Below, piece after piece: positions 1 through 11,629 of a stretch of DNA of 64,000 nt. Under the pieces are notes generated by a model. That model was given only the letters and a program-made list of their open reading frames with translations. It ran no database searches and was not told the origin of the DNA. The position numbers and the translations under genes were made by a program. Position 1 is the stretch's first letter, and the number at the start of each line of letters is the position of its first letter. This DNA is from Deltaproteobacteria bacterium (GTDB lineage: Bacteria; Desulfobacterota; Syntrophia; Syntrophales; UBA8958). The DNA is taken from positions 49,491-113,490 of the forward strand of contig JAKPCH010000095.1 in assembly GCA_029553375.1 (NCBI GenBank). The letters are read 5' to 3'.

Positions 1-80
1 CTTGATGTATCTTTATGGGAGCTTGAATTTCAAACCGTTCTTCACTATAGAGTCAAGGGAAAAAATGTCGTAGATAACGG

Positions 81-725
81 ATGAAAAAAATAGATCTTTT
101 TCTCTTCGATCTCGACGGCACCCTCGCCGACACGGGACGGGACATCGCCGCCGCCGTCAACTACGCCCTTGGGGCCCTCAATCTCAGGCCCCTGGCCCCG
201 GAGCGGATTCTCACCTACGTGGGCGACGGCGTGGGAGAGCTCATCAGGCGCTGTCTCGGGCCGGAAAACGAGGGCATCTTCGACGAGGTCCTCTTCGTCT
301 TCAAGGAATACTACGACCGGCACCTCCTCGACACGACGGTCCTTTACCCGGGGGTGAGGGAGAGCCTGGCTGCCTTCCGAAACAAGAGGAAGGCCGTCTT
401 GAGCAACAAGGGACACCATTTCGTCCTCAAGGTCCTGGCGGGTCTCGGCATCCGGGACTTTTTCGACGCCGTCATCGGGGGGGACGTCTTCCCCTACAAG
501 AAACCCGATCCCCGCGTCGTCCTTCCCCTCCTTGACCGTTGGGGAGCACCCCCCGACAGGACCGTCATGGTCGGCGACGGCCGCAATGACATCCTCCTCG
601 CCAAAGAGACGGGGATACTCTCCTGCGCCTTCCTCAACGGTCTGACGAGGCGGGAGGACCTGCTGGCCCTGGGTCCCGATTACACCTGCGAGGACATGGG
701 GGAGCTGACGAGGATCTTCTGTTGA
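81..725 (+). CDS. gph: HAD-family phosphoglycolate phosphatase-like hydrolase
   Basis: ORF with HAD motif I (FLFDLDGTLADT) and motif III/IV (KKPDPRVV...MVGDGRNDI). Confidence 0.85.
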   Translation: MKKIDLFLFDLDGTLADTGRDIAAAVNYALGALNLRPLAPERILTYVGDGVGELIRRCLGPENEGIFDEVLFVFKEYYDRHLLDTTVLYPGVRESLAAFRNKRKAVLSNKGHHFVLKVLAGLGIRDFFDAVIGGDVFPYKKPDPRVVLPLLDRWGAPPDRTVMVGDGRNDILLAKETGILSCAFLNGLTRREDLLALGPDYTCEDMGELTRIFC

Positions 726-2146
726 AGAGGCGTCTGTGCAGGGGCGGCCCCCTGGTCGCGCGCGTGGCGAGGACTATAGAGGAGAACGCCATGCTCGGGC
801 GGGGGGACCGGGTCGTCGCGGCCGTCTCGGGGGGGGCCGACTCCGTGGCCCTCCTCATGATCCTGACGGACCTCGCCCCCTTTTGGGATTGGGAGATCGT
901 CGTCGCCCACCTCAACCACAGCCTCCGTCCTGAGGCGGAAAGGGAAGAGGCCTTCGTCCGTGATCTGGCCGCCTCCCTCGGTTACCCCTGGGAGGTGAGG
1001 CGGGTCGCGACGGCGGAGCACGCCCGCCGGGAGCGGATCGGCCTGGAGGCGGCGGGCCGGGAACTGCGCCGCTTGTTCCTGGAGGAGACGGCCCGGAAGG
1101 TCGGGGCGCGCCGGATCGCCCTCGGTCACCATCGGGGCGACCGGGCGGAGACGGTCCTGATGCATATCCTCAAGGGCACCGGCGTCTCGGGCCTGGCGGC
1201 CATGGCGCCCGTCCACGGGGACCTCTATATCCGCCCCCTTCTGGACTGCACCCGTGACGAGATCCTCGCCTACCTCGATACCCGGGGGATCGCCTACGTG
1301 ACGGATCCCTCCAACGCCTCAAGAGTCTTCCTCCGCAACCGCATTCGCCACGACCTCCTCCCCCTCCTTCGGGAGGGTTTCAACCCCCGCGTGGAGGAGT
1401 CCCTCGCCCGGCTCGCCGCCGTCGCCGGCCGGGAGGACGATTACCTCGCCGCCGTCGCCTCCTCCGTCCTGGCGGAGGCGTCGTTACCGGCGGAGCCCCC
1501 GGTGGTGCGTCTTTCTTTGACGGTCCTGAGGGGCTGCCACGGGGCCGTCCTCCACCGTGTCCTCAGGGAGGTCCTGCGGCGCTTCACACCCCGGGGACAG
1601 GGGGTCCTCTTTCGCCATGTCGAGGCGGCGGCGGCCCTCGTCGGCGCCGCCAAACCGTGCGGGACTCTCAAGATGCCCTTCGGGGTGACGGTTGAAATCA
1701 GGGGGGAGGTCGTCGTCATCGGTCCCTCGTCCCTGGCACCGGACGAGGGGCGAGGGGAGGCGGACTATGCCTATCCTTTGACGATCCCCGGGGAGGTCCA
1801 GGTCCCCCAGGCGGCCCTGAAGGTCCGTCTCACCCTGGAGGAAAGGGAGGGCGGCGAGGAGGCCGAGGCGGACGCGGCGGGTCGTTTCATGGATCTCGAC
1901 GCCCTCGTCCCGCCTCTCGTTGTCAGGAACCGGAGGCCGGGCGACCGTTTCCGTCCCCTGGGGGCCGGGGGTTCGAAAAAACTCCACGACTTTTTCATCG
2001 ACCTCAAGGTGCCCCGGGGGGAAAGGTCGGTCTTGCCCCTGATCGCTGACCGCGGGGGGATCGTCTGGGTGGGGGGGCTGCGGATCGACGAGCGGGTGCG
2101 GCTGACGGCGGCGACACGGAGGGTTGTGAGGGCAGAAATCGTTTGA
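722..2146 (+). CDS. tilS: tRNA(Ile)-lysidine synthase
   Basis: PP-loop SGGADSVALL, HHRGDRAETVLMHILKGTGVSGLAAM, C-terminal TilS domain ([27 protein letters not shown]); precedes ftsH as in many bacteria. Confidence 0.95.
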   Translation: MKRRLCRGGPLVARVARTIEENAMLGRGDRVVAAVSGGADSVALLMILTDLAPFWDWEIVVAHLNHSLRPEAEREEAFVRDLAASLGYPWEVRRVATAEHARRERIGLEAAGRELRRLFLEETARKVGARRIALGHHRGDRAETVLMHILKGTGVSGLAAMAPVHGDLYIRPLLDCTRDEILAYLDTRGIAYVTDPSNASRVFLRNRIRHDLLPLLREGFNPRVEESLARLAAVAGREDDYLAAVASSVLAEASLPAEPPVVRLSLTVLRGCHGAVLHRVLREVLRRFTPRGQGVLFRHVEAAAALVGAAKPCGTLKMPFGVTVEIRGEVVVIGPSSLAPDEGRGEADYAYPLTIPGEVQVPQAALKVRLTLEEREGGEEAEADAAGRFMDLDALVPPLVVRNRRPGDRFRPLGAGGSKKLHDFFIDLKVPRGERSVLPLIADRGGIVWVGGLRIDERVRLTAATRRVVRAEIV

Positions 2147-2204
2147 ATTCACGGCGACGTTATTGTAAAAACGCCCGCAGGAAAGGAAGGAGCATTACAA
2201 TACC

Positions 2205-4025
2205 TTGAATCCCCTCCAGAAAAACATCGCCCTGTGGCTCGTGATCAGTCTGGTGTTCGTCATGGTCTACCACCTGTTCACCCAGCCCAAGACAACCCAG
2301 GAGAGCATCGTCTACAGCGATTTTCTCGGGTACGTGCAACGCGGCCAGGTGCGGGAGGTGACCATCCAGGGCGACAACATCACCGGTAAATTCACCGACG
2401 GTAAGGGCTTCAAGACCTTCATGCCCAAAGACGCCGATCTGGTGCCCACCCTCGTGAAGAACAACGTCCGCGTCGCCGCCAAGCCCGTCGAGGAATCCCC
2501 CTGGTACATGACGATCCTCATCTCCTGGTTCCCCATGCTCCTCCTCATCGCTGTGTGGATCTTCTTCATGCGCCAGATGCAGAGCGGCGGCGGCAAGGCC
2601 ATGGCCTTCGGAAAGAGCCGGGCCCGCCTCCTGACGGACAAGACCAAGAGGGTCACCTTCGCCGACGTGGCGGGCATCGACGAGGCGAAGGCGGAACTGG
2701 AAGAGGTGATCGAGTTCCTGAGGGACCCCAAGAAATTTACCCGCCTGGGCGGGCGGATCCCCAAGGGCCTCCTCCTCGTCGGCCCCCCGGGCACGGGCAA
2801 GACCCTCCTGGCGAGGGCCATCGCCGGGGAGGCGAACGTGCCCTTTCTCACCATCAGCGGCTCCGATTTCGTCGAGATGTTCGTCGGCGTGGGGGCCTCC
2901 CGCGTGCGGGACCTCTTCAACCAGGGCAAGAAGAACGCCCCCTGCATCATCTTCATCGATGAGATCGACGCCGTGGGCCGTCACCGGGGGGCCGGTTTGG
3001 GGGGCGGCCATGACGAGCGTGAGCAGACCCTCAACCAGCTCCTCGTGGAGATGGACGGTTTCGAGTCCAACGAGGGTGTCATCCTCGTCTCGGCTACGAA
3101 CCGCCCCGACGTCCTCGACCCGGCCCTCCTGAGGCCCGGCCGCTTCGATCGGCAGGTCGTGGTCCCCCTCCCCGACGTCAAGGGGCGGGAGAAGATCCTC
3201 GAGGTCCACGCCAAGAAGCTTCCCCTGGCCGAGGATGTGGATTTCCAGCTCATCGCCCGGGGGACCCCCGGTTTCTCCGGGGCGGACATCGAGAACCTCG
3301 TCAACGAGGCGGCCCTCTACGCCGCCCGGAACAACAAGGAAAAGGTCTCCCTGAGCGACTTCGAGTATGCCAAGGACAAGGTCCTCATGGGGGCGGAGCG
3401 GAAGAGCATGGTCATCAGCGAGGAGGAGAAGCGCCACACGGCCTACCACGAGGCGGGTCACGTCCTGGTGGCCCGCATGCTCCCCGGGACGGACCCGATC
3501 CACAAAGTGACCATTATCCCCCGGGGCCGGGCCCTCGGCCTGACGCAGCAGCTACCCATCGACGAGAAGCACACCTACCCCCGGGGCTACCTCCTCAACA
3601 GCATCGCCATCCTCCTCGGGGGGCGGGCGGCGGAGGAACTGATCCTCAACGACTTCACCACCGGTGCGGGAAACGACATCGAGCGGGCCACGAACCTGGC
3701 CCGGAAGATGGTCTGCGAATGGGGGATGAGCGAGGAGATGGGCCCCCTGAGCTACGGCAAGAAGGAGGAACAGATCTTCCTCGGCCGGGAATTCGCCGTC
3801 CACAAGGATTACAGTGAGGACACGGCCCGGAAGATCGACCGGGAGGTGGCGAGGATCGTCAACGAGGGCTACGATAAGGCCCGCCGCATCATTCAGGAAA
3901 ACCTGAACCGTCTCCACCGCCTGGCCGCGGGACTCCTGGAGAAGGAGGTCCTCAACGCCGCCGAGATCGACGAGATCCTGGGTATTGCCGAGGATCGAAC
4001 GGAAAGGGACGTGGGGACCGCTTGA
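2205..4025 (+). CDS. ftsH: ATP-dependent zinc metalloprotease FtsH (TTG start)
   Basis: Two N-terminal TM segments, AAA+ Walker [14 protein letters not shown] zinc motif. Confidence 0.97.
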   Translation: MNPLQKNIALWLVISLVFVMVYHLFTQPKTTQESIVYSDFLGYVQRGQVREVTIQGDNITGKFTDGKGFKTFMPKDADLVPTLVKNNVRVAAKPVEESPWYMTILISWFPMLLLIAVWIFFMRQMQSGGGKAMAFGKSRARLLTDKTKRVTFADVAGIDEAKAELEEVIEFLRDPKKFTRLGGRIPKGLLLVGPPGTGKTLLARAIAGEANVPFLTISGSDFVEMFVGVGASRVRDLFNQGKKNAPCIIFIDEIDAVGRHRGAGLGGGHDEREQTLNQLLVEMDGFESNEGVILVSATNRPDVLDPALLRPGRFDRQVVVPLPDVKGREKILEVHAKKLPLAEDVDFQLIARGTPGFSGADIENLVNEAALYAARNNKEKVSLSDFEYAKDKVLMGAERKSMVISEEEKRHTAYHEAGHVLVARMLPGTDPIHKVTIIPRGRALGLTQQLPIDEKHTYPRGYLLNSIAILLGGRAAEELILNDFTTGAGNDIERATNLARKMVCEWGMSEEMGPLSYGKKEEQIFLGREFAVHKDYSEDTARKIDREVARIVNEGYDKARRIIQENLNRLHRLAAGLLEKEVLNAAEIDEILGIAEDRTERDVGTA

Positions 4026-5239
4026 GGGCCATGAACCGCCGCGTCCGCTTCCTCGCCCTGGAAGACGAGCACGAGTGCCGTGTCCACCTCGAGCGGATCG
4101 GTGTCGATCCCTACGGCGTCCGGGCCATGCTCCCCAAGACGCGACACCTCAAGATCCTCGTCGAGGGGGTGCCCTGCAAGGTCGCCAACATCCTCAAACA
4201 GGAGATGCTGTCCCTGGGCGGGGACGCCGCCGTGGCGAGACAGTCCGTTTCCTGTTCCATACCCGAGACGGACTGTCTCCTCATGGGGACCAGGAAACAA
4301 CTCGACCGCCTCTTGGGCAAGCTCAGGTCCCAGCCCTTCGGGATGGAGGAGTTGGGCCGGGCGATCGAGGACCTCATAAGAAACGTGGAGGCCCCCCTGG
4401 CGGAACTCGTCACCGCCCGGCGCCGCCTCGTCGTCGGGGACCGGACCCTGGTGATGGGGATCCTGAACGTGACGCCCGATTCCTTCTCCGACGGCGGCCG
4501 CTATTACACCCCGGCGGAGGCGGTGGCGAGGGGCCTGGAGATGGCGGCGGAGGGCGCGGACCTCATCGATGTCGGGGGTGAGTCGTCGCGGCCCGGGGCC
4601 GACCCCGTCCCCGAGGATGAGGAACTGAGGCGGATCATCCCCGTGGTGGAGGGCCTCGCGGCGGGGACGGACGTCCCCCTCTCCATCGACACGACGAAGG
4701 CCGCCGTGGCCCGGGCCGCCCTCGCCGCCGGCGCGGAGATCATCAACGACATCAGCGCCATGACCTTCGACCGGGACATGGCGAAGGTCGCCGCCGAGAC
4801 GGGCGCGGGCGTCATCCTCATGCACATGCGGGGCCGGCCCAAGGACATGCAGGCAGGCGATCTCGCCTATGAAGACCTCCTGGGTGAGATCATCGGTTTT
4901 CTCCGGGAGAGGATCGCCGCGGCCGGGGAGGCGGGGATACCGGAGGAGGCCCTCGCCGTAGACCCGGGGATCGGTTTCGGCAAGACGGCGGGACAAAATC
5001 TCACGATCCTGAAGAGGCTGAGCGAGTTCCGCTCCCTCGGGAGGCCCGTCGTGGTCGGTGTCTCGAGGAAGTCCTTCCTCGGCGCCGTAACGGGCGAGAC
5101 GGAACCGGCCGAACGCCGGGAGGAGACCTCGGCCGCCGTTGCCCTCGCCGCCGCTCTCTGCCCCTGCATCGTGAGGGTCCATGACGTGGCGGCGGGGAGG
5201 AAGGCCGCCGCCGTCGGCGATGCCGTGAGGAAGGCTTGA
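4022..5239 (+). CDS. folP: Dihydropteroate synthase with about 120-residue N-terminal extension (start TTG 4022 or ATG 4031)
   Basis: [35 protein letters not shown] motifs; overlaps ftsH stop. Confidence 0.93.
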   Translation: MRAMNRRVRFLALEDEHECRVHLERIGVDPYGVRAMLPKTRHLKILVEGVPCKVANILKQEMLSLGGDAAVARQSVSCSIPETDCLLMGTRKQLDRLLGKLRSQPFGMEELGRAIEDLIRNVEAPLAELVTARRRLVVGDRTLVMGILNVTPDSFSDGGRYYTPAEAVARGLEMAAEGADLIDVGGESSRPGADPVPEDEELRRIIPVVEGLAAGTDVPLSIDTTKAAVARAALAAGAEIINDISAMTFDRDMAKVAAETGAGVILMHMRGRPKDMQAGDLAYEDLLGEIIGFLRERIAAAGEAGIPEEALAVDPGIGFGKTAGQNLTILKRLSEFRSLGRPVVVGVSRKSFLGAVTGETEPAERREETSAAVALAAALCPCIVRVHDVAAGRKAAAVGDAVRKA

Positions 5240-5629
5240 ATGATCCTGGGCGTGGGTATTGACATCGTCGATATCGAGCGGATGGAGAGGATCCTGGCGC
5301 GCCGGGGCGAAAGGTTCGTGAGGCGGGTCTTCACGCCGTCGGAGGAGAGGTACTGTTCAGCCGCCCGCCGCCCGGCCTTGCACTTTGCCGCCCGTTTCGC
5401 CGCCAAGGAGTCCCTCCTCAAGTCCCTCGGCCGGGGCCTGGGGGCAGGGGGGTTCAGGGAGATCGAGGTGGTCAGGGAGAAGGGGGGGCGGCCGGCGATC
5501 CGGCTCTCCGGGAAGATCAGAGACGTCGCCGTCGCGGCGGGCGTCGAGGTCTTCCACCTGAGTCTCTCCCACACGGACACCTCCGCCGTGGCCATGGTGA
5601 TCGCCGAAGGGGGCGGGGGGGAGTCGTGA
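5240..5629 (+). CDS. acpS: Holo-[acyl-carrier-protein] synthase
   Basis: GVGIDIVDIERME and FAAKESLLKSLGRG motifs. Confidence 0.95.
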   Translation: MILGVGIDIVDIERMERILARRGERFVRRVFTPSEERYCSAARRPALHFAARFAAKESLLKSLGRGLGAGGFREIEVVREKGGRPAIRLSGKIRDVAVAAGVEVFHLSLSHTDTSAVAMVIAEGGGGES

Positions 5630-6099
5630 GGAGGGTCTTCCGTACCGACGGCCCCGCCGCCACGGTGGAGCTGGGGAGGAAAATCGGTGCGAGACTGACG
5701 GCGGGGGACGTCGTGGCCCTCATCGGCGACCTGGGGACGGGCAAGACGTGCCTCACCGAGGGCATCGCCCGGGGTTTGGGGGTGCCGGAGTCCTTTCCCG
5801 TCACCAGCCCGACCTTCACCCTCGTCAACGAGTACCCGGGGCGGTTGACCCTCTATCACCTGGACCTCTACCGCCTCGGGGGCGTCGCCGACCTGGAGGA
5901 GATGGACTACGAGGAATACATATACGGGGAAGGGGTGGCCGTCATCGAGTGGGCGGAGAAGATCCTGGCGGTCCTGCCGCGGGACACGGTGTTTATCCTC
6001 TTGGAATACATAGACGAGAGCATACGCGATCTGACCTTTCAGGGTTCCGGGGAACGGGCGAGAAAGGTCATATCGGCCATCGGGAATGGAGGTTGTTGA
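5626..6099 (+). CDS. tsaE: tRNA threonylcarbamoyladenosine biosynthesis ATPase TsaE (GTG start)
   Basis: [19 protein letters not shown] Walker [18 protein letters not shown]. Confidence 0.93.
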   Translation: MRRVFRTDGPAATVELGRKIGARLTAGDVVALIGDLGTGKTCLTEGIARGLGVPESFPVTSPTFTLVNEYPGRLTLYHLDLYRLGGVADLEEMDYEEYIYGEGVAVIEWAEKILAVLPRDTVFILLEYIDESIRDLTFQGSGERARKVISAIGNGGC

Positions 6100-6103
6100 G
6101 TTT

Positions 6104-7327
6104 ATGGGTTTAGTGGTGCAGAAGTACGGCGGGACCTCCGTGGCCAATCTGGAGAAGATCAAGAACGTGGCCCGGAAGGTCATCAGGGCGAAGGAGGAAG
6201 GCAACGACGTGGTGGTCGTCCTCTCCGCCATGGCGGGGGAAACGGACCGCCTCATCGGCCTGGCCTTCCAGGCGGCGGAGGACCCGGACAGGCGCGAATA
6301 CGACGCCCTCATCTCCACGGGCGAGCAGGTGACGGTGTCCCTCCTCGCCATCGTGTTGAACGGTATGGGCTACCGGGCCCGGTCCTTTCTCGGCTACCAG
6401 GTGAAGGTCCACACGGACCAGGCCTACACGAAGGCCCGGATCCTGAAGGTGGACACGCGGGTCATAAGGGAGGAGCTGAAAAAGGGATCCATCGTGGTCG
6501 TCGCGGGTTTCCAGGGCGTGGACATGGAAAACAACATCACGACCCTCGGACGAGGGGGGTCGGATACGAGCGCCGTGGCCCTCGCGGCGGCCCTGCGGGC
6601 CGATGTCTGCGAGATCTACACGGATGTGGACGGCGTGTACACCACCGATCCCAACGTCTACGACAAGGCCAGGCGCCTGAAGAGGATAAGCTACGACGAG
6701 ATGCTCGAGATGGCCCGGGCGGGGGCCAAGGTCCTGCAGCCCCGGTCGGTGGAGATGGCGAAAAAATACGAGGTGCCGGTGTACGTCAAGTCGTCTTTTA
6801 CCGACGAGGGCGGAACGCTGGTGACGAAGGAGGATAAGGAGATGGAAAGAGAAGTGGTGTCGGGGGTGACCTACGACCGGGACCAGGCGAAGATCACCGT
6901 GGTCCACGTGCCCGACCGGCCGGGGATCGCCGCCCGTCTGTTCACCCCCCTGGCGGAGCACAATATCCCCGTGGACATGATCATCCAAAATGCCAGCATG
7001 GACAATTACACGGATCTGAGCTTCACCGTTTCCCGCAAGGACGTCAAGGAGGCCTACCGTTTGGCCCAGGAGGCGGCGAAGGACGTGGGGGCCACGTCCG
7101 TCGAGGTGGATGAGAACGTGGCCAAGATCTCCATCATCGGCGTCGGCATGATCAGTCACGCCGGTGTGGCCGCCAAGATGTTCACGACCCTCGCGAAGGA
7201 GGGGATCAACATCATGATGATCAGCACCTCGGAGATCAAGATCTCCTGCGTCGTCCAGGCGAAGTACACGGAACTGGCCGTGATGGTCCTCCATGACGCC
7301 TTCGAGCTGGACAAGAGAGAGGATTAG
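6104..7327 (+). CDS. lysC: Aspartate kinase
   Basis: [12 protein letters not shown] start, [17 protein letters not shown]-terminal tandem ACT; ATG 6104 fits the family N-terminus better than 6086. Confidence 0.95.
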   Translation: MGLVVQKYGGTSVANLEKIKNVARKVIRAKEEGNDVVVVLSAMAGETDRLIGLAFQAAEDPDRREYDALISTGEQVTVSLLAIVLNGMGYRARSFLGYQVKVHTDQAYTKARILKVDTRVIREELKKGSIVVVAGFQGVDMENNITTLGRGGSDTSAVALAAALRADVCEIYTDVDGVYTTDPNVYDKARRLKRISYDEMLEMARAGAKVLQPRSVEMAKKYEVPVYVKSSFTDEGGTLVTKEDKEMEREVVSGVTYDRDQAKITVVHVPDRPGIAARLFTPLAEHNIPVDMIIQNASMDNYTDLSFTVSRKDVKEAYRLAQEAAKDVGATSVEVDENVAKISIIGVGMISHAGVAAKMFTTLAKEGINIMMISTSEIKISCVVQAKYTELAVMVLHDAFELDKRED

Positions 7328-7958
7328 GAATTACCGCGACATATTGAGGAGGCAGGTTGTGGGTCTGGCCTGCCTTTCCCTCGTCGGGATCGCCGTCTCC
7401 CTCGTGGGGGCGGCGTTCTTTCTGGAGAAGCGAGCCCAGGTCGATATACCCCTCTGGACGGAAGGGGAAAAGGGGGTGATCGTGGAGGTGTCCGGTTTTC
7501 AGGACCGCGACGGTCTCTATCGGCTCCCCGAGGGTACGACGGTGTCTTCGTTCATAGCCGCCCTGAAGCCGAACGCGGCGGGGGAGGTCATCGTCCCCCC
7601 TTACCTGGGGGTCCTGCCCCTCCGGCCGGGCTGGTCCCTCCGGAGGGGAGAGGATGGGATGATCGGGCTCGGGGAGATGGGGGCCGCCAAGAAGATCGCC
7701 CTGGGTTTGCCCCTCGACGTCAACAACGCGACGAAGGAGGAATTGATGCTCATACCGGGTGTGAAGGAGGCCACGGCGGAAGCGATCGTCCGGTTCCGCC
7801 GCGACGCCGGGGGCCGGGTCCGGGACCTGGAGGAGCTCCTCGGGGTAAAGGGCATCAAGGAAAAGAGACTCGCCCACCTCAGGAAGTACCTGTACGCGGG
7901 CCCGGGAGTCCCCACCCGCCGGGCGGTCCTGGGGGATGATCGCTCTTACCGACGTTGA
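7293..7958 (+). CDS. ComEA-like membrane-anchored helix-hairpin-helix protein (GTG 7359 with GAGGAGG RBS is a plausible alternative start)
   Basis: TM segment then [29 protein letters not shown] ... [19 protein letters not shown] HhH motifs. Confidence 0.8.
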   Translation: MTPSSWTRERIRNYRDILRRQVVGLACLSLVGIAVSLVGAAFFLEKRAQVDIPLWTEGEKGVIVEVSGFQDRDGLYRLPEGTTVSSFIAALKPNAAGEVIVPPYLGVLPLRPGWSLRRGEDGMIGLGEMGAAKKIALGLPLDVNNATKEELMLIPGVKEATAEAIVRFRRDAGGRVRDLEELLGVKGIKEKRLAHLRKYLYAGPGVPTRRAVLGDDRSYRR

Positions 7959-7971
7959 CGGACCGGCGGGG

Positions 7972-8571
7972 TCAGTTGGCCAGACGGTAGGTCCTCAGGT
8001 AGCTCAGCACCCGGTTGACGTATTCCCGGGTCTCCCGGTAGGGAGGGATGCCGTTGTACCTGATGACGGCGTTTTCCCCGGCGTTGTAGGCCGCCAGGGC
8101 CAGGGGCAGATCACCCCGGAACAGCCTCAGGAGATAGCGGAGGTAACGGGTGCCGCCCTCGATGTTGTCCTCGGGGTGAAAGGAGTCGTCTACCTGGAGG
8201 GCCTGGGCGGTGGAAGGCATGAGCTGCATGAGGCCCCGGGCGCCCTTCGGCGAGACGGCGCGGTGGTTGAAGTTGGACTCCGCCTTGATGATCGCCTTGA
8301 TCAGGGCCGAGTCCACGTTATACTTCTGGGCCGCCTTGTTGATGAGGCCGTCGTATTTGGCCACGTCCGCGGGCCTCATTTGGAAGAGGACCCGCTTTTC
8401 CCGATAGACCAGGACGTAATTGACATTGGGGTCCGAGGGGACGTTGGTGAGGTGGATGACCCCCTTTTTGTCCACGTAACGGTAGATGTCCGCCCCCGCC
8501 GGCGGGGGGAGGAGGAGGGCGGCGAGGACCGTGATCAGGACCGCCGCGATGACCGCAGGAGATGCTCTCAT
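7972..8571 (-). CDS. Soluble lytic transglycosylase-like (SLT) protein
   Basis: Signal peptide; IKAIIKAESNFNHRAVSPKGARGLMQLMPSTA, ALAAYNAGENAV. Confidence 0.9.
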   Translation of the reverse strand: MRASPAVIAAVLITVLAALLLPPPAGADIYRYVDKKGVIHLTNVPSDPNVNYVLVYREKRVLFQMRPADVAKYDGLINKAAQKYNVDSALIKAIIKAESNFNHRAVSPKGARGLMQLMPSTAQALQVDDSFHPEDNIEGGTRYLRYLLRLFRGDLPLALAAYNAGENAVIRYNGIPPYRETREYVNRVLSYLRTYRLAN

Positions 8572-8768
8572 GGTGATCGTCGACCTTTTCCTAGGCCTTC
8601 CATAAGAGATGGGGCGGCGGATTTCAAGCCCTTTTTGATACCCTGAAGGCCTCGCAAGGGAAGGGGACGAGTCACTCCGCTCCGACGGGGATCGGGGCTG
8701 AGTTCGGTCTTGACAAGGCCTTTTTATGGTGATAGACGGTCCCCATTGTTTTCCTGCCCATTATCGGT

Positions 8769-8845
<77 letters not shown>

Positions 8846-8855
8846 TGAAAATCGA

Positions 8856-8887
8856 GGGGTTACGGATCGTGGCCGTAGCCCCTTTTT
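8856..8887 (+). terminator. Rho-independent terminator downstream of tRNA-Pro
   Basis: GGGGTTACGG/CCGTAGCCCC stem (one G-U) followed by TTTTT. Confidence 0.75.
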
Positions 8888-9552
8888 CGTATTACCTCGC
8901 CGGGGCGACCGCGGCCGGGGAGATAGACGAAGGGTTGGGCCTCCAGGTCCTCGGCGAGGCACCGGATCAGCGGGTTGGGTGACGTCTCCGACACTCTGAG
9001 GGTCTCTCGGTATGCCTCCTCCAGGAGGGGCCGGATCTCCGTCCCGCCGGCCTCGTACGCCGCCCTGAGACGGTGGGCTTTGAAGAGGAGGAGGAAAGGG
9101 GCGAGGGAGGAGCCGGGGTTCCGCTTCAGCCACCCATCGGCGTGATTCGCCTCTCGAAGCGGCCCTTCCACGGCCCCCTCCCACTCGGCCGCGAGGGGCA
9201 GCTCCGCCACGAAGGCCGCCGCCTCGGCACGGACCTCCGGGCCGAGGATGGCGGCCATTTGTTCCACGAGACGGTTTTTCCTTGGCGGGACGGCCTCTTC
9301 GGCGGAGGCGGCGACCCGGGGTGTCGATGGGCCCGGCCCCGGGGCTACGGCGGCGAGATACATCCGCAGGCACTGAAGTCTCCATGGGGGATAGCGGGAA
9401 AGGTCCGACCCCGAAGGCGCCGGTGAGCCCATGAAGACGATCTCCGTGAGGGAGGGGGGTTGAGAGGGGTATCCTTCCCCCCCATGGCCGTGCCCCCCGT
9501 TCAAAAGAATTGCAAGAACAGCGGCGATAAGATAGCGATACAGAGGTGTCAT
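8860..9552 (-). CDS. Hypothetical secreted protein
   Basis: ORF with N-terminal signal-like MTPLYRYLIAAVLAILLNGGHG; no family recognised. Confidence 0.6.
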   Translation of the reverse strand: MTPLYRYLIAAVLAILLNGGHGHGGEGYPSQPPSLTEIVFMGSPAPSGSDLSRYPPWRLQCLRMYLAAVAPGPGPSTPRVAASAEEAVPPRKNRLVEQMAAILGPEVRAEAAAFVAELPLAAEWEGAVEGPLREANHADGWLKRNPGSSLAPFLLLFKAHRLRAAYEAGGTEIRPLLEEAYRETLRVSETSPNPLIRCLAEDLEAQPFVYLPGRGRPGEVIRKRGYGHDP

Positions 9553-9669
9553 GGTTAAAAGGGGGCAGGGTGACCGTTTTTGTCCTGTAAATCATTCACG
9601 GAAACGATGTGTTGCAGGTCAATAATGGCCCCTGTTAAACGATGATGTCAAGGGCCAGGAGAAGGCGTC

Positions 9670-11574
9670 ATGGGAGACAGGCGGGATAGAGAGGGCCGGG
9701 AAGTTGCCTGGCAGGGAAAGATCGTGAAACCGGAGGAGGTCCTGGAGAGGATCGAGCCGGGGATGACCATCTTCCTCGGAACGGGCGTCGCCGAGCCCCG
9801 GACCCTCGTCAAGCACCTGACCGCATCCATGGCCTCCAACCTCCAGGATCTGGAGTTGATCCAGATGGTCAGCCTCGGAGACGCCGTGTCGGTGGACGAG
9901 CGTCATTCCCGGAAGTTCCGCCTCAAGACCTTCTTCTCCGGCTGGATCGCCAGCGAGGCCATCAGCCAGGGTCGGGTGGACCTCATACCGAGTCGTTTCT
10001 CCCGCATCCCCAGCCTTCTCAGGACAGGGGTAATCCATGTAGATGTCGCCTTTGTCCAGATCACGCCCCCCGATGCCTCCGGGTACTGCAATCTGGGCAT
10101 CGGCGCCGACGTCAGCCGTCAGGCCATGGAGGCGGCCAAGCTGGTCGTGGGGGAAATAAATCCCGAGGTCCCCGGGACCCTGGGGGACACCATCGTCCAC
10201 GTGAACGACTTCGACCTCCTGGTGGAGTCCACGGAACCACCCTTCTTCATTCCCCGTTGGCCCTATGACGAGACGTATCTCCAGATCGCGTCCCATATCG
10301 CCTCGGTGGTGGAGGACGGGAGCTGTATCTCTTTCGCCATCGGGCCCCTCTACGAGGCCCTGGGTCAGGCCCTGGCCAAGAAGCGGAACCTCGGGGTCCA
10401 CTCCCCCTTCTTCACCGACGCCCTCATGGACCTCATCAAGAGCGGCGCCGTAACGAACAGGAACAAGACCGTCTTCAGGGGCAAGTCCGTGGCCTCCTAC
10501 GTCCTCGGCACGAAGGAGCTGATGCGCTGGCTCGACCGCAACCCCCTGGTTGAGTTTCAGCCCGTCGACGTCGTCATGGACCCGAAGGTCATCGGGATGA
10601 ACGACCGGACCGTCGCCATCCTCCCCGCCCGCAAGGTGGACCTCACGGGCAACGTGGCCCTGCGGACGGGAAAGAGAAACGTGACGGCGGGTCCGGGGGC
10701 GGTCCAGGAGCTCTTCATGGGTGCCGCCCTCTCGAAGAAGGGACGCACCCTCTTCGCCCTCCCCAGCCGCAACCGCCAGGGGGAGCCCAACATCGTCCTC
10801 TCCGTGGACGGCCTCTCCTACCAGTTCTCCAACCGGGAGTCCCTGGATCTCGTCGCCACGGAGTACGGCGTGGCCTATCTCATGGGCCGGACCCTGAGGG
10901 AGCGGGCCCTTGCCCTCATCGACATCGCCCACCCCGACGACCGGATGGAACTGGTCCGTCAGGCCAAGGAGGCCAAGATCCTCTATGCCGACCAGATCTA
11001 CTTCCCCGAGACGGGGCGTCTCTACCCCCATCACATCGCCTACACCCACACCTTCAAGGGCAACCTGACGGTGCGCTTCCGGGCCATCAAGCCCTCCGAC
11101 GAGGAGGAGATGCGCCGCCTCTTCTATCGTTTTTCCGATCAGGCCGTCTATTACCGCTACTTCAGCCCCGTCAAGACGATGCCCCACCAGAAGATGCAGG
11201 AATACGTCAACGTCGATTATCGGCGGGTCATGTCCGTTGTGGGGGTCATCGAGGAGGGGGGGGTGGAGAGGATCATCGCCGAGGGCCGCTACGTGAGAAA
11301 AGCGGAGAGCGCTTACGCCGACACGGCCTTTGTCGTGGACGAGGCCTACCAGGGCCTCGGCATCGCCACCTATCTCTTCCAGATGCTCGTCCGCCTGGCC
11401 AGGGAAGAGGGGATCGAGGGCTTCACGGCGGACATCCTCGCGGCGAACAAGGCCATGCTGCGGGTCTTCGAAAAATCCGCCTTCCCCATCAAGGCGGCCC
11501 TCTCCGGCGGCAGTTATGAAATCACCCTAACTTTTGAAGAACAAAAGGAAAAGAAAGAGGGAAAAGGGGCATAA
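9670..11574 (+). CDS. Acetyl-CoA hydrolase/transferase family protein fused to C-terminal GNAT acetyltransferase
   Basis: CoA-transferase regions (ALPSRNRQGEPNIVLSVDG, VATEYGVAYLMGRTLRERA) followed by GNAT segment (AFVVDEAYQGLGIATYLFQMLVRLAREEGIEGFTADILAAN). Confidence 0.9.
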   Translation: MGDRRDREGREVAWQGKIVKPEEVLERIEPGMTIFLGTGVAEPRTLVKHLTASMASNLQDLELIQMVSLGDAVSVDERHSRKFRLKTFFSGWIASEAISQGRVDLIPSRFSRIPSLLRTGVIHVDVAFVQITPPDASGYCNLGIGADVSRQAMEAAKLVVGEINPEVPGTLGDTIVHVNDFDLLVESTEPPFFIPRWPYDETYLQIASHIASVVEDGSCISFAIGPLYEALGQALAKKRNLGVHSPFFTDALMDLIKSGAVTNRNKTVFRGKSVASYVLGTKELMRWLDRNPLVEFQPVDVVMDPKVIGMNDRTVAILPARKVDLTGNVALRTGKRNVTAGPGAVQELFMGAALSKKGRTLFALPSRNRQGEPNIVLSVDGLSYQFSNRESLDLVATEYGVAYLMGRTLRERALALIDIAHPDDRMELVRQAKEAKILYADQIYFPETGRLYPHHIAYTHTFKGNLTVRFRAIKPSDEEEMRRLFYRFSDQAVYYRYFSPVKTMPHQKMQEYVNVDYRRVMSVVGVIEEGGVERIIAEGRYVRKAESAYADTAFVVDEAYQGLGIATYLFQMLVRLAREEGIEGFTADILAANKAMLRVFEKSAFPIKAALSGGSYEITLTFEEQKEKKEGKGA

Positions 11575-11583
11575 AGGACTTGC

Positions 11584-11616
11584 AAGGGGCCGGTAATTGG
11601 TATAGAGGCCCCTTTT
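11584..11616 (+). terminator. Rho-independent terminator after CoA transferase-GNAT gene
   Basis: AAGGGGCC/GGCCCCTT stem, followed by T residues. Confidence 0.65.
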
Positions 11617-11629
11617 CAAACTTTGGGCG

